36,923 nucleotides of DNA from Prevotellaceae bacterium UBA4336 (GCA_002394305.1 DGTM01000029.1:1-36923), one strand, 5' to 3'. Positions 14,998 to 23,620 are shown, counted from the first letter of the stretch. The notes: generated by a model not told the origin, from the letters alone. A program made the numbers and translations.

Positions 14998-17900
14998 ATG
15001 GCTGTTGAACTAAAACCAGACCGGGTTCTCAATCGCAGTTTCCTTCGTAACCATGAATCGCAGGAAACAAAAGAGCGCTTCCGTAAGGCATTGCAAACAT
15101 TGCTTTTGAAGCTTGATGCCAATGAGGACGAGGAGCACAACAAGATATGGATTCGCGACTTTCTGACCCACTCGTTTTATGACGAACCTTATCAGGTGAA
15201 CACAAGCGGGAAGGTTGACCAAGCCATTTTCGGCCCCGACAGCCGGCATCCTTGGATTTTGATGGAGATGAAGGCACCTGGCAATTCCTTGGATATGCCA
15301 AAAGATGGTAACTTCGACCGAAAAGGGTTCTGCCAGCTTGTTCTCTATTACCTGAAGGAGGAAAAGGAGTGCGACAACCGGGAAATAAAGCACCTGGCCG
15401 TTACTAACGGTACCCAGTGGTATGTCTTCGAACGAAAACAGTTCTACAACTGCTTTGGAACAAACCGCAATCTATGGAACAGGATAAAACAGTATGAACG
15501 TGAGAAAAAGACTCGCGACGAGATATATCATGAAGTAATAGCACCTGAGGTGAGGAAAGTACAGGACACCTTCAGCTACGTCTATTTTGATTTACGCAGG
15601 TTTGCCAATCAACTTGGCGAAAGTACCGTACTACAAAAGCGTAGCTTCGAGGCTCTGTGCAAGTTCTTCTCGCCCACTCACCTTTGTATGCTGCCATACG
15701 ATTTCGACCATAACCATCTGGATACAAAGTTCTACAACGAGCTGCTCTACTTGATGGGGGTGGAAGAAAAACGTGTCGGACAGTTGGATGTCATCCAGCG
15801 TTTGCCTGAGAAGGAACGTCAGCATTATTCTTTGCTGGAGCAGACGATATGGCATTTGACGGAACTTGGAGTCGATGACGTCGAACTTTACGATGTTGCT
15901 ATCGGACTTGTTATCTCATGGATTAACCGCATCCTTTTCCTGAAGCTGCTGGAAACACAGTTGGTCAACTTCAATGGTGGCAGCGAACAGTATAAGTTCT
16001 TGTCTCCATCAGGGACAGAACCTTCTGTAGTTAGCAGCTACCATGACCTGTTCGACCTGTTCTTCAAGGTGCTCAGCAAAACAGAGAAAGAACGTGATGC
16101 AAGGATTGGCAGCCGCTACGACCTCATCCCCTACCTGAACAGTGCATTGTTTGAAGTGTCGGAACTTGAGAAACAGTACTTTACCATCAATGCTCTCCCT
16201 CATGGCAGCATCAACGTTTATTCGGCTACCGTGTTGAAGGACGAAAACGGAAAGACCTTGAGGGGAACTCTGGGTTCCTTGGAGTACTTGCTCCGATTCT
16301 TGGAAGCCTACGACTTCGGAACTTACGAGCGTGATGAGCAGGAAGAGAACGAGGAGCAAAAGACCCTGATTGATGCCTCTGTGCTCGGACTTATTTTTGA
16401 GAAAATAAACGGATATAAGGAGGGTGCATACTTCACACCAGGCTATATCTGCGAGTATATGTGCCGCGAGACGATAGAACGGGCTGTCGTGGCACGGATG
16501 AATGAGGCGTTCGGCTGGAAATGCGAAACGATAGATGAAATAGTGGAGCACCTGGACTACCACAATTCAGATGTCCGCATGCAAGCAAATAAAGCCATTG
16601 ACAGCATCCGCATTTGCGACCCTTCGGTGGGTAGCGGACACTTCCTCGTTTCGGCACTGAACGAGATGATTGCCGTCAAGCAAAGACTGCACATACTCTG
16701 CTATTCAGATGGTGCAGAAGGTTATGCCAATGAACGAGTAAAAGGATGGTCGATTGATATCAGGGATGACGAACTTGTCATCGCAGACAAAGAGTATCAA
16801 AAGCCATTTGTCTATGACAGAAACAACATAGAAGCATCTGCCCTCCAGCGCACACTTTTCGAGGAAAAGCGTCGCATCATCAGCGGATGCCTCTATGGTG
16901 TGGATATTAACCCGAAGAGTGTTGACATATGTCGCTTGCGCCTTTGGATAGAGCTCCTGAAGAACGCCTACTATGATAACGGACAGCTTCAGACCCTGCC
17001 CAACATCGACATCAACATCAAGCAAGGCGACGCACTGATGTCGCACATCGAGGTGAAAGTCAAGACAAGCTCCGGGACCTTTGCCTCTAAACCCGTCCGC
17101 GAGATAACCGGCGAGTATAAGGACCTGACAGATGCCTACAAGAAAGGAAGCGGACATCGTGGCAGACATGAGATACAGAGCAAGTTGAACGATGTGAAGC
17201 GCGAACTTCGCTCATACATCCAATCCGACTTCCTGGACTTCGAGATAGCCCGAATGGAAAAGAAGGACACGGAGCAGAACTATCTGGAATGGATGTTGGA
17301 GTTCCCCGAACTGCTCGACGATGACGGGAACTTTCTGGGCTTCGACATACTTGTAGGCAATCCACCTTATATCGGGCTTGGGGCGGATGGCGGACGCCTG
17401 CGCAAACGCTATCGGGGGCGAGGCTATCAGACTTTCAACAGTAAAGGCGACATCTATTTTCTCTTCTATGAACGGGCACTTCAACTGCTTCGCAGTGGAG
17501 GCTTGTTCTGCTTCATCACCTCCGACAAATGGCTGCGCAACGATGCCGCCAAAGGCCTGCGCAACTTCCTCTGCAAGAACTCCCAGCCACTGCTGCTGTT
17601 GGACTTCCCCGGCCTGAACCTCTTCAAACGTGCCACCGTGGTGAACAGCATCCTCATGGCACGCAATCAATCTTGTGGCGAGGCATCCACCCTGTGCGCC
17701 ACTACGGAAGGGAAAGAGGTGAATGATGTAAAGAACATATCCATGTTCGTAGAGGAAAACCAGTTGTTCTGCCATTTTGCAGAAGACCAGCAATGGCTTA
17801 TCCTGCCCGACGAGAAACGAGCCATCATGCAGAAGATGCTTGAGAAGGGGAAGCCTTTGGGGCAGTGGGAAGAAGCAACAGTAAGATATGGCGTCAAGAC

Positions 17901-18738
17901 CGGCCGCAACAATGCTTTTATCATTAGTACGGCCCAACGCGAGCATATACTTGCAGAATGTAAGTCCGAAGGGGAAAGGCAGCGTACGGAAGCTGTGTTG
18001 CATCCCTTCATAGAAGGTTGCGACATTCACCGTTATAAACATCAGTGGGCTGACAAATGGGTTATAGGTTTCTACCCATCACTACATATAAATATAGAGA
18101 TATACCCTACATTAAAGAATCACCTTCTGTTGTATTCAAAGGATTGGTTAATCCAAGAAGGACATTCAGACATAGCTAACGACAAGGCAAAGATGCTGGA
18201 ATTTGGGAGGCTGTTTCTGGAGCAAACAGGCAAGCGCATAGTCATGGATGGCCGTGAACTGAAGGATTCAAGCGGACGGCCTATCAAGTCGCGCAAAAAG
18301 ACTTCTCACAAATGGTTTGAGACATCCGACAGCATCGCCTTCCATCAGGAGTTCAAGAAAACGAAGATTGCCTGGGGCAACCTCAACAACCAAGCCTCAT
18401 GCACATGGATGCCCGAAGAGATGCACATCAACGCCCCCGCTGTAATGGTCACACCGGGAACGAAATACTTGTTGGCTGTGCTGAACTCCCGTTTGGCAGA
18501 CTTCTTTATGCAAACAATAGCCGTGATGCGCAACGGTGGCTATTATGAATACAAGCCTCAGTTCGTGAAGATGATACCTATAATAGAGCACCCTACGGAG
18601 GAGCAAATCAGCAAAATCGAGTCTCTGGCCCTCTGTGCCTTGACAGGAGAAAAGGAGGCAGAGAGAAAAATCGACATTGTCCTGGCAGAAATGTATGGTT
18701 TGTCTCCAGAAGAGACGAACTTAGTCATAAAAGGATAA
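14998..18738 (+). CDS. Type IIG restriction-modification enzyme (Eco57I-like, single chain)
   Basis: Protein of 1246 aa from the ATG at 14998 (MAVELKPDRVLNRSF); an upstream in-frame codon at 14926 would overlap the promoter. The N-terminal nuclease shows D74 (KVDQAIFG) and E90-M-K92 (LMEMKAPG), a PD-(D/E)XK arrangement. A long helical region connects it to the N6-adenine methyltransferase: motif I DPSVGSGHFL (D541), and motif IV NPPYIGLG (N788-Y791). The C-terminal 300 residues form the target-recognition region (TSHKWFETSD, NNQASCTWMPEEM, YLLAVLNSRLADFF). All parts needed for cleavage and self-methylation appear intact, and no separate methylase or specificity gene lies nearby. Recognition sequence cannot be read from the protein. 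Confidence 0.92.
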   Translation: MAVELKPDRVLNRSFLRNHESQETKERFRKALQTLLLKLDANEDEEHNKIWIRDFLTHSFYDEPYQVNTSGKVDQAIFGPDSRHPWILMEMKAPGNSLDMPKDGNFDRKGFCQLVLYYLKEEKECDNREIKHLAVTNGTQWYVFERKQFYNCFGTNRNLWNRIKQYEREKKTRDEIYHEVIAPEVRKVQDTFSYVYFDLRRFANQLGESTVLQKRSFEALCKFFSPTHLCMLPYDFDHNHLDTKFYNELLYLMGVEEKRVGQLDVIQRLPEKERQHYSLLEQTIWHLTELGVDDVELYDVAIGLVISWINRILFLKLLETQLVNFNGGSEQYKFLSPSGTEPSVVSSYHDLFDLFFKVLSKTEKERDARIGSRYDLIPYLNSALFEVSELEKQYFTINALPHGSINVYSATVLKDENGKTLRGTLGSLEYLLRFLEAYDFGTYERDEQEENEEQKTLIDASVLGLIFEKINGYKEGAYFTPGYICEYMCRETIERAVVARMNEAFGWKCETIDEIVEHLDYHNSDVRMQANKAIDSIRICDPSVGSGHFLVSALNEMIAVKQRLHILCYSDGAEGYANERVKGWSIDIRDDELVIADKEYQKPFVYDRNNIEASALQRTLFEEKRRIISGCLYGVDINPKSVDICRLRLWIELLKNAYYDNGQLQTLPNIDINIKQGDALMSHIEVKVKTSSGTFASKPVREITGEYKDLTDAYKKGSGHRGRHEIQSKLNDVKRELRSYIQSDFLDFEIARMEKKDTEQNYLEWMLEFPELLDDDGNFLGFDILVGNPPYIGLGADGGRLRKRYRGRGYQTFNSKGDIYFLFYERALQLLRSGGLFCFITSDKWLRNDAAKGLRNFLCKNSQPLLLLDFPGLNLFKRATVVNSILMARNQSCGEASTLCATTEGKEVNDVKNISMFVEENQLFCHFAEDQQWLILPDEKRAIMQKMLEKGKPLGQWEEATVRYGVKTGRNNAFIISTAQREHILAECKSEGERQRTEAVLHPFIEGCDIHRYKHQWADKWVIGFYPSLHINIEIYPTLKNHLLLYSKDWLIQEGHSDIANDKAKMLEFGRLFLEQTGKRIVMDGRELKDSSGRPIKSRKKTSHKWFETSDSIAFHQEFKKTKIAWGNLNNQASCTWMPEEMHINAPAVMVTPGTKYLLAVLNSRLADFFMQTIAVMRNGGYYEYKPQFVKMIPIIEHPTEEQISKIESLALCALTGEKEAERKIDIVLAEMYGLSPEETNLVIKG

Positions 18739-18846
18739 TCCTCTTTCCCTGTTACTCTTACCTTTCCTTTCTACTTGGCAACGCAGGGGAAAAATTCTTT
18801 CGCATCCCTACTTGACATTTCGGACTGTCGTGCGTTATATGGGTAG

Positions 18847-19323
18847 ATGACACAGACAGAATTCGAGCACACGCTGCTTCAAGCACGACCCAAGATGATG
18901 GCCACGGCCATGCGCTTCTTCCCTGGCAAAGAAGATGCCGAGGACGTGGTGCAGGAGGTCTGTTTGCGCATGCTGGAACGCGGTTGGCGCGAGGGCGACA
19001 ACACGGAAGCCTTGCTCATCAAGGCCACGAAGAACCTCTGCGTCAGCGTGTGGCGAAGAAGCCTCCACCCATCCCCTTCTTTGGAGGGGACGGGGGAGGT
19101 CGCCGATGCCCCGCTTCTCCACAAGGAACAGCAGGAGAGGCTGGACAGGGCCATCGCCAGACTGACCCCTTCCGAGCAAAGGTTCATCCGCATGAAGAGC
19201 GAAGAACTGAGCATCGAGGAGATGGCACAGCAGGTTGGCGTCTCGAAGCGCACGGCAAGCACCATGCTCTGGCAGGCTAAGAAACGATTACTCACTTTCC
19301 TAAAGATAAACAACGATGATTGA
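18847..19323 (+). CDS. ECF-type RNA polymerase sigma factor
   Basis: Protein of 158 aa. Region 2 is visible at residues 18-50 (MRFFPGKEDAEDVVQEVCLRML) and region 4 at 105-150 (LTPSEQRFIRMKSEELSIEEMA, VSKRTASTMLWQAKKRLL with the HTH). The linker between them holds an in-frame GC-rich palindromic element (19062-19099; residues 72-84). It overlaps the following gene by 8 nt, a typical sigma/anti-sigma coupling. No Bacteroidetes housekeeping promoter is seen directly upstream, so autoregulation is possible. Confidence 0.88.
   Translation: MTQTEFEHTLLQARPKMMATAMRFFPGKEDAEDVVQEVCLRMLERGWREGDNTEALLIKATKNLCVSVWRRSLHPSPSLEGTGEVADAPLLHKEQQERLDRAIARLTPSEQRFIRMKSEELSIEEMAQQVGVSKRTASTMLWQAKKRLLTFLKINNDD
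19062..19099 (+). repeat. GC-rich palindromic element in the sigma-factor linker
   Basis: CCTCCACCCATCCCCTTC is followed by TTTGGAGGGGACGGGGGAGG, an imperfect inverted repeat of about 19-bp arms with almost no loop. It encodes LHPSPSLEGTGE in the flexible linker between sigma regions 2 and 4. Confidence 0.7.
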
Positions 19324-19681
19324 CAAGGAACTGATACACCAGACAGCCGAAGACATCGACCTCTTCGAGGCCGACCTCACGGAAGAGTTCGAACGGCTGG
19401 CCGAACCGCCACGTCGCACGGTTCGCCTCTGGCCGCTGGCTACCGCAGCCTGTGCCGCTGGCATCGTCGCCGTGTTACTCATGCCGCCAAAAGCCCCCGT
19501 CCAAACCTCCCCCCGAGAAGGGAGGCTTTCTGCCGCAGAACTCCCCTCCTCCTCGGGAGAGGGGTTGGGGGAGGGGGCTTTCTCTTTGGAGGCCCAGCTC
19601 GCACACCAGCAAGAGATAAAGGAAAAGGGCGAAAGGCTTGCCGCCTACGTCCGGGAATATACAACAGTCAATAAGCAATAA
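19316..19681 (+). CDS. Small single-pass membrane protein, probable anti-sigma partner
   Basis: Protein of 121 aa with a charged, helical N-terminal part (about 1-35), one membrane segment at about 38-56 (LWPLATAACAAGIVAVLLM), then a Pro/Gly-rich linker and a short charged helix (HQQEIKEKGERLAAYVREY). The 8-nt overlap with the ECF sigma gene and the cytoplasmic-helix-plus-membrane layout suggest an anti-sigma role, but no anti-sigma domain is recognised. Residues 60-88 are encoded by an in-frame GC-rich palindromic element. Confidence 0.65.
   Translation: MIDKELIHQTAEDIDLFEADLTEEFERLAEPPRRTVRLWPLATAACAAGIVAVLLMPPKAPVQTSPREGRLSAAELPSSSGEGLGEGAFSLEAQLAHQQEIKEKGERLAAYVREYTTVNKQ
19493..19578 (+). 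repeat. GC-rich palindromic element in the small membrane protein gene
   Basis: Imperfect inverted repeat from GCCCCCGTCC (19493) to GGAGGGGGC (19578), with CTCCCC/GGGGAG pairs inside. It is read in frame as PVQTSPREGRLSAAEL and SSSGEGLGEGA, just after the membrane segment. Confidence 0.75.
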
Positions 19682-19691
19682 GACACACACT

Positions 19692-20687
19692 ATGAAACGC
19701 ATCTACATTATTATATATATAGGGCTCGTCGCCCTTAGCCTTGCATCGTGCAAGCAGATGAAGCCCGACAGACAGCTTGAGTCCGTGGGCGAACTGATGG
19801 ACAGCCTGATAGACAGGGGCGACCAGGTGTATCGCTACATCATCTGCAGTGGCGACTCCACTTACCAGGACGAGCGTTGGTTCCACTATATCTCTAATAG
19901 GGGGAACAGCTATGTGCAGCAGAGCAGCCTCCTCTTTCTGGCTGACAAGACGCCCGCCCTGCTCGACAAACTTTGCAGGGAAGCCGAGAAGAGCTATCGC
20001 TACTGGGAAGGCGACTCGCTCGACTACAGCATCACCATGCACTCCAAGCCTCTGGAACTGCTCAGCTTCAAGTGGTTTAAGAACAAGCAACAGGAGGAAA
20101 TCGTTAGCCTATCTCATACAACAATGAAGTATGCCAAGCATCTGTCTGCTCCCTGCGACCCCACGCCCATACAGGCCGTCCTGCAGAAGTTCCTTGCCGA
20201 ACAGAAGAATGTGACGACCTACGACATCTGCTACGAATGGGACGAAGGCGTGCCCTTCACCGACTTCAAGGACGAACAGCTCATCCTTCGATACCAAGGC
20301 ACTGGTGCAGACTCATTGGCTGCGGCAAAGATTACAGGCACGCTCTACGCTATTTCCCTCAAAAGAGAAGGCCGCAGCGAAGAACTGTCGGCAGAACTTA
20401 ACAAGCGCATGACGGCACTGATTACCGAACGACCCATCAAGGGAGCTACCTTGGCATCGTTCTATCCCGGAGGGAAGTGGAAGTTTTATTGTATGCAAGC
20501 CTTCAGTATCTTTGATAGGCAAAGACGTCGGAAACTTTATGACCTGAAAGTTCAAATGTTCAGCGAAACGCTCTATATCCTTGAACTCAAATCTGCCGAT
20601 GCACCACGTTCTGCCGTCCCATGCAACTGGTGGGCCGTGAAGCGAATCCACAACGACAAGGTCTTCTATATGAACCTGAACCGTTAG
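19692..20687 (+). CDS. Hypothetical lipoprotein downstream of the sigma module
   Basis: Protein of 331 aa. The start ATG at 19692 gives a lipoprotein signal (KRIYIIIYIGLVALSLASC), with the lipobox cysteine at residue 20. The mature part is not recognised; it has no obvious catalytic motif. It follows the membrane protein by 10 nt, so it likely belongs to the same operon and may be the envelope-side output or sensor of the sigma module. That is inferred from position only. Confidence 0.75.
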   Translation: MKRIYIIIYIGLVALSLASCKQMKPDRQLESVGELMDSLIDRGDQVYRYIICSGDSTYQDERWFHYISNRGNSYVQQSSLLFLADKTPALLDKLCREAEKSYRYWEGDSLDYSITMHSKPLELLSFKWFKNKQQEEIVSLSHTTMKYAKHLSAPCDPTPIQAVLQKFLAEQKNVTTYDICYEWDEGVPFTDFKDEQLILRYQGTGADSLAAAKITGTLYAISLKREGRSEELSAELNKRMTALITERPIKGATLASFYPGGKWKFYCMQAFSIFDRQRRRKLYDLKVQMFSETLYILELKSADAPRSAVPCNWWAVKRIHNDKVFYMNLNR

Positions 20688-20694
20688 TCCTGCA

Positions 20695-20953
20695 GGTCGG
20701 CAAATTCCGCAAGACAGGCCGAAAAATTCTGCTCGGCTTGTTCACAAATTCTGCCCGGCGTGCCGATATTTTCCGCTCGGCGTGGCACAAAACTATTTCA
20801 GTAGCTTGGAAATAGATTTCCGAACCACTGAAATATATTTCAAAGGCACTGAAATGTATTTCCAAGCCACGGAAAAAGTTTTATGTCGTGGAGATGAGAA
20901 GTTGTTGCCACGAGGCAAGGATCTTATTGCCTCAAGGCAAAACATTTTCCGCC
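20695..20953 (+). repeat. Array of about 12 degenerate near-palindromic units, 21-22 bp phase
   Basis: Cores recur every 21-22 bp: AATTCCGC (20703), AATTCTGC (20725), AATTCTGC (20747), TTTTCCGC (20769), then ATTTC at 20795, 20816, 20837 and 20858, then similar cores to about 20950. Several units hold perfect palindromes: GGAAATAGATTTCC (20808-20821), TGAAATATATTTCA (20829-20842), GAAATGTATTTC (20851-20862). Sequence drifts gradually from GC-type to AT-type units and back, while the phase holds. It fills the first part of the 567-nt gap before gpmI. The rest (20955-21120) shows nothing I recognise. Confidence 0.75.
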
Positions 20954-21141
20954 CTGATTGCAAGCCACACATGACGCAGTTCAAGGGCCACGCCCGACTG
21001 CCTGCCGGACGGCATGACTTTCAGGTGCGTCCGTCGCTTCCCGCTGGCATAAAGGGGACAGGAAACACTCGAAGAACACAAAGGTCAGGCAGAAACGACA
21101 CATTTTTCCCTTATCACCCTTCACATTTCACTTTTTCTTCG

Positions 21142-21149
21142 TAACTTTG
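21142..21149 (+). promoter_or_regulatory. Promoter -7 box of gpmI
   Basis: TAACTTTG lies 105 nt before the gpmI ATG. The leader contains a GC-rich palindrome (21160-21213), then four 7-bp-phased units (GTAAATC, GTAAATC, ATTAAAT, AGTAAAT; 21221-21248) just before the start codon. Confidence 0.6.
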
Positions 21150-21159
21150 CACCCGCAAA

Positions 21160-21213
21160 GTCCCGCCGCGAAGCCTCTCCTCCTCGGACGAGAGGTTTGG
21201 AGAAGGGGCGGGA
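21160..21213 (+). repeat. GC-rich palindromic element in the gpmI leader
   Basis: TCCCGCC ... GGCGGGA outer arms and CCTCTC/GAGAGG inner arms. It is the only member of the GC-rich family here outside a coding region. In the mRNA it would form a stable hairpin 40 nt before the start codon. Confidence 0.65.
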
Positions 21214-21254
21214 ACAGACAGTAAATCGTAAATCATTAAATAGTAAATAACATT

Positions 21255-22772
21255 ATGGCAAAGAAAGCACTCTTGATGATCCTTGACGGCTGGGGCATAG
21301 GCAACCGCGGCAAGGGCGACGTCATCTACAACACTCCTACTCCCAACCTCGACAAGATTAATGCCACTTATCCCCACAGCCAGCTGCTGGCCTGCGGCGA
21401 GAACGTGGGTCTGCCCGACGGACAGATGGGCAACTCCGAGGTGGGCCACCTCAACATCGGCGCCGGACGCATCGTCTATCAGGACCTCGTGAAAATCAAC
21501 CGCGCCTGTGCCGACGGCAGCATCCTCCGCAACCCCGAAATCATCAGCGCATACGAGTACGCCAAGACCACAGGCAAGAACGTCCACCTCATGGGCCTCA
21601 CCTCCAACGGCGGCGTGCACTCCTCGCTCGACCACCTCTTCAAACTCATCGAAATCGGCAAGGAATACGGCGTGAAGAACACCTTCGTGCACTGCTTCAT
21701 GGACGGACGCGACACCGACCCCAAGAGCGGCAAGGGCTTCATCGGAGAAGTGCTGCAGAAATGTCAGGAAGCCGGCAATGCCGACATCGCCAGCATCATA
21801 GGCCGCTTCTACGCCATGGACCGCGACAAGCGCTGGGAACGCATCAAGATAGCCTACGACCTGCTCGTCAGCGCCGAAGGCAAACAGGCCAAAGACCTCC
21901 TGGAAGCCATGCAGGAAAGCTACGACGAAGGCGTCACCGACGAGTTCATCAAGCCCATCAACAACGCGACCGTCGACGGCACCATCAAGGAGGGCGACGT
22001 CATCATCTTCTTCAACTACCGCAACGACCGCGCCAAGGAGCTCACCATCGTCCTCACACAGCAGGACATGCCCGAGCAGGGAATGCACACCATCCCCGGC
22101 CTGCAGTACTACTGCATGACGCCCTACGACGCCTCCTTCCAGGGCCTCCACATCCTCTTCCCCAAGGAGAACGTCGAGAACACCCTGGGCGAATACCTCA
22201 GTCAGCAGGGCCTCAAGCAGCTCCACACGGCTGAGACGGAGAAATACGCACACGTCACCTTCTTCTTCAACGGCGGTCGCGAAGCCCCCTACGAGGGCGA
22301 GGAACGCATCCTCGTTGCCAGCCCCAAAGTCGCCACCTACGACCTCAAGCCCGAGATGAGCGCCTACGAGGTGAAGGACAAGCTCGTGGAAGCCATCCGG
22401 CAGGACAAGTTCGACTTCATCGTGGTCAACTTCGCCAACGGCGACATGGTGGGCCACACAGGTGTCTACGAAGCCATCGAAGAGGCTGTGAAGGCCGTTG
22501 ATAAGTGCGTGGGCGAGGTCATCGATGCAGCCAAGGCCACCGGCTACGAGGCCATTATCATCGCCGACCACGGCAACGCCGACAACGCCCTTAACCCCGA
22601 CGGCACACCCAACACGGCCCACTCGCTCAACCCTGTGCCCTTCATCTACATCACCGACCGCCAGGGCGTCACCGTCCAGGACGGCGTACTGGCCGACGTA
22701 GCACCCAGCATCCTGCACATCATGGGCCTCCCCCAGCCGCAGGAGATGACCGGCAAGTGCCTGATAAACTAA
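21255..22772 (+). CDS. gpmI: 2,3-bisphosphoglycerate-independent phosphoglycerate mutase
   Basis: Protein of 505 aa, the normal length of GpmI, which interconverts 3- and 2-phosphoglycerate in glycolysis and gluconeogenesis and needs Mn2+. The metal and phosphoserine motifs are intact: D11 (MILDGWG), S61 in GQMGNSEVGH (the phosphorylated Ser), CFMDGRDTDP, and the C-terminal metal site VVNFANGDMVGHTG and IIADHGNAD. Third-position GC is very high, as expected for a highly expressed housekeeping gene. The start is supported by the conserved N-terminus. Confidence 0.98.
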   Translation: MAKKALLMILDGWGIGNRGKGDVIYNTPTPNLDKINATYPHSQLLACGENVGLPDGQMGNSEVGHLNIGAGRIVYQDLVKINRACADGSILRNPEIISAYEYAKTTGKNVHLMGLTSNGGVHSSLDHLFKLIEIGKEYGVKNTFVHCFMDGRDTDPKSGKGFIGEVLQKCQEAGNADIASIIGRFYAMDRDKRWERIKIAYDLLVSAEGKQAKDLLEAMQESYDEGVTDEFIKPINNATVDGTIKEGDVIIFFNYRNDRAKELTIVLTQQDMPEQGMHTIPGLQYYCMTPYDASFQGLHILFPKENVENTLGEYLSQQGLKQLHTAETEKYAHVTFFFNGGREAPYEGEERILVASPKVATYDLKPEMSAYEVKDKLVEAIRQDKFDFIVVNFANGDMVGHTGVYEAIEEAVKAVDKCVGEVIDAAKATGYEAIIIADHGNADNALNPDGTPNTAHSLNPVPFIYITDRQGVTVQDGVLADVAPSILHIMGLPQPQEMTGKCLIN

Positions 22773-22775
22773 AAA

Positions 22776-22957
22776 TAAAAGAATGAAAAAATGAAAGAAT
22801 GAAAAAGGCGAACGCAGCAGCAAGCAACCTTCTTTCACTCTTTCATTTTTTCATTCCTTCATTTCTTCATTCTTTCATTATTTCATTCTTTCATTATTTC
22901 ATTATTTCATTCTTTCATTATTTCATTATTTCATTCTTTCATTATTTCATTTTCACA
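22776..22957 (+). repeat. 8-bp-phased repeat block between gpmI and ung, ending at the ung start codon
   Basis: 22830-22957 is sixteen consecutive 8-bp units of the form TTnTTTCA (mostly TTATTTCA and TTCTTTCA), ending in the base before the ung ATG. At 22784-22807 there are three units of the complementary form (TGAAAAAA, TGAAAGAA, TGAAAAAG). The two sides share a perfect 17-bp inverted repeat (22781-22797 with 22840-22856), which could form the gpmI terminator hairpin. Confidence 0.85.
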
Positions 22958-23620
22958 ATGTCCGTCCGCATTGAGCCTTCGTGGGGAAAGCAGCTGGCCG
23001 CCGAGTTCGGCAAGCCTTACTTCGCCGAGCTGACGCAGTTCGTGCGGCAGGAGTACGCCGCCGGCACCTGCTATCCGCCCGGCAGCCTCATCTTCAACGC
23101 CTTCGATACGACGCCCTTCCACCAGGTGCGCGTCGTCATCCTCGGCCAGGACCCGTATCACGGACCCGGACAGGCGCACGGACTCTGCTTCAGCGTGAAC
23201 GACGGCATCCCCTTCCCGCCCTCGCTACAGAACATCTTCAAGGAGGTGCAGGCCGAGACGGGCGCACCCATCCCCGCCTCCGGCAACCTCATGCGCTGGG
23301 CACGACAGGGCGTCTTCCTGCTCAACACGTGCCTCACCGTCCGCCAGCATCAGGCCTTCAGCCACAGCGGACACGGATGGGAGACGTTCACCGACGCCGC
23401 CATCGCCGCCCTGAGTCGCGGACGCGAACACCTCGTCTTCATGCTCTGGGGCGCACCCGCCGGACGCAAGGCCGCACTCATCGACCGCAGTCGACACCTC
23501 ATCCTGCAGAGCGCACACCCCAGCCCCCTCAGTGCCTTCCGCGGCTTCATGGGCAACGGACATTTCCTCAAGTGCAACGAATACCTCACCGAACATGGGC
23601 AAGAGCCAATCGTTTGGTAA
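22958..23620 (+). CDS. ung: Uracil-DNA glycosylase, family 1
   Basis: Protein of 220 aa, the normal size for Ung, which removes uracil from DNA. The start ATG at 22958 is chosen because the conserved protein begins there; the upstream in-frame stretch is only translated repeat. Catalytic water-activating motif GQDPYH has D65 and H68, the uracil pocket motif is intact (LLNTCLTV), and the HPSPLSA loop has H187. All positions match the E. coli enzyme. Its 3' end overlaps the following gene by 26 nt. Confidence 0.97.
   Translation: MSVRIEPSWGKQLAAEFGKPYFAELTQFVRQEYAAGTCYPPGSLIFNAFDTTPFHQVRVVILGQDPYHGPGQAHGLCFSVNDGIPFPPSLQNIFKEVQAETGAPIPASGNLMRWARQGVFLLNTCLTVRQHQAFSHSGHGWETFTDAAIAALSRGREHLVFMLWGAPAGRKAALIDRSRHLILQSAHPSPLSAFRGFMGNGHFLKCNEYLTEHGQEPIVW

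Noticed and set aside
18812..18840. TTGACA, 17-bp spacer, TTATAT before the ECF sigma gene, looking like an E. coli sigma-70 promoter.
   Set aside because: Bacteroidetes primary sigma does not use this form, and the start codon is only 6 nt after it. It may be chance. An autoregulated ECF promoter remains possible but cannot be supported from one site.
22799..22957. N-terminal extension of Ung upstream of 22958.
   Set aside because: The extension is translated 8-bp repeat (Phe/Ile/His-rich). The conserved protein begins at the ATG at 22958.
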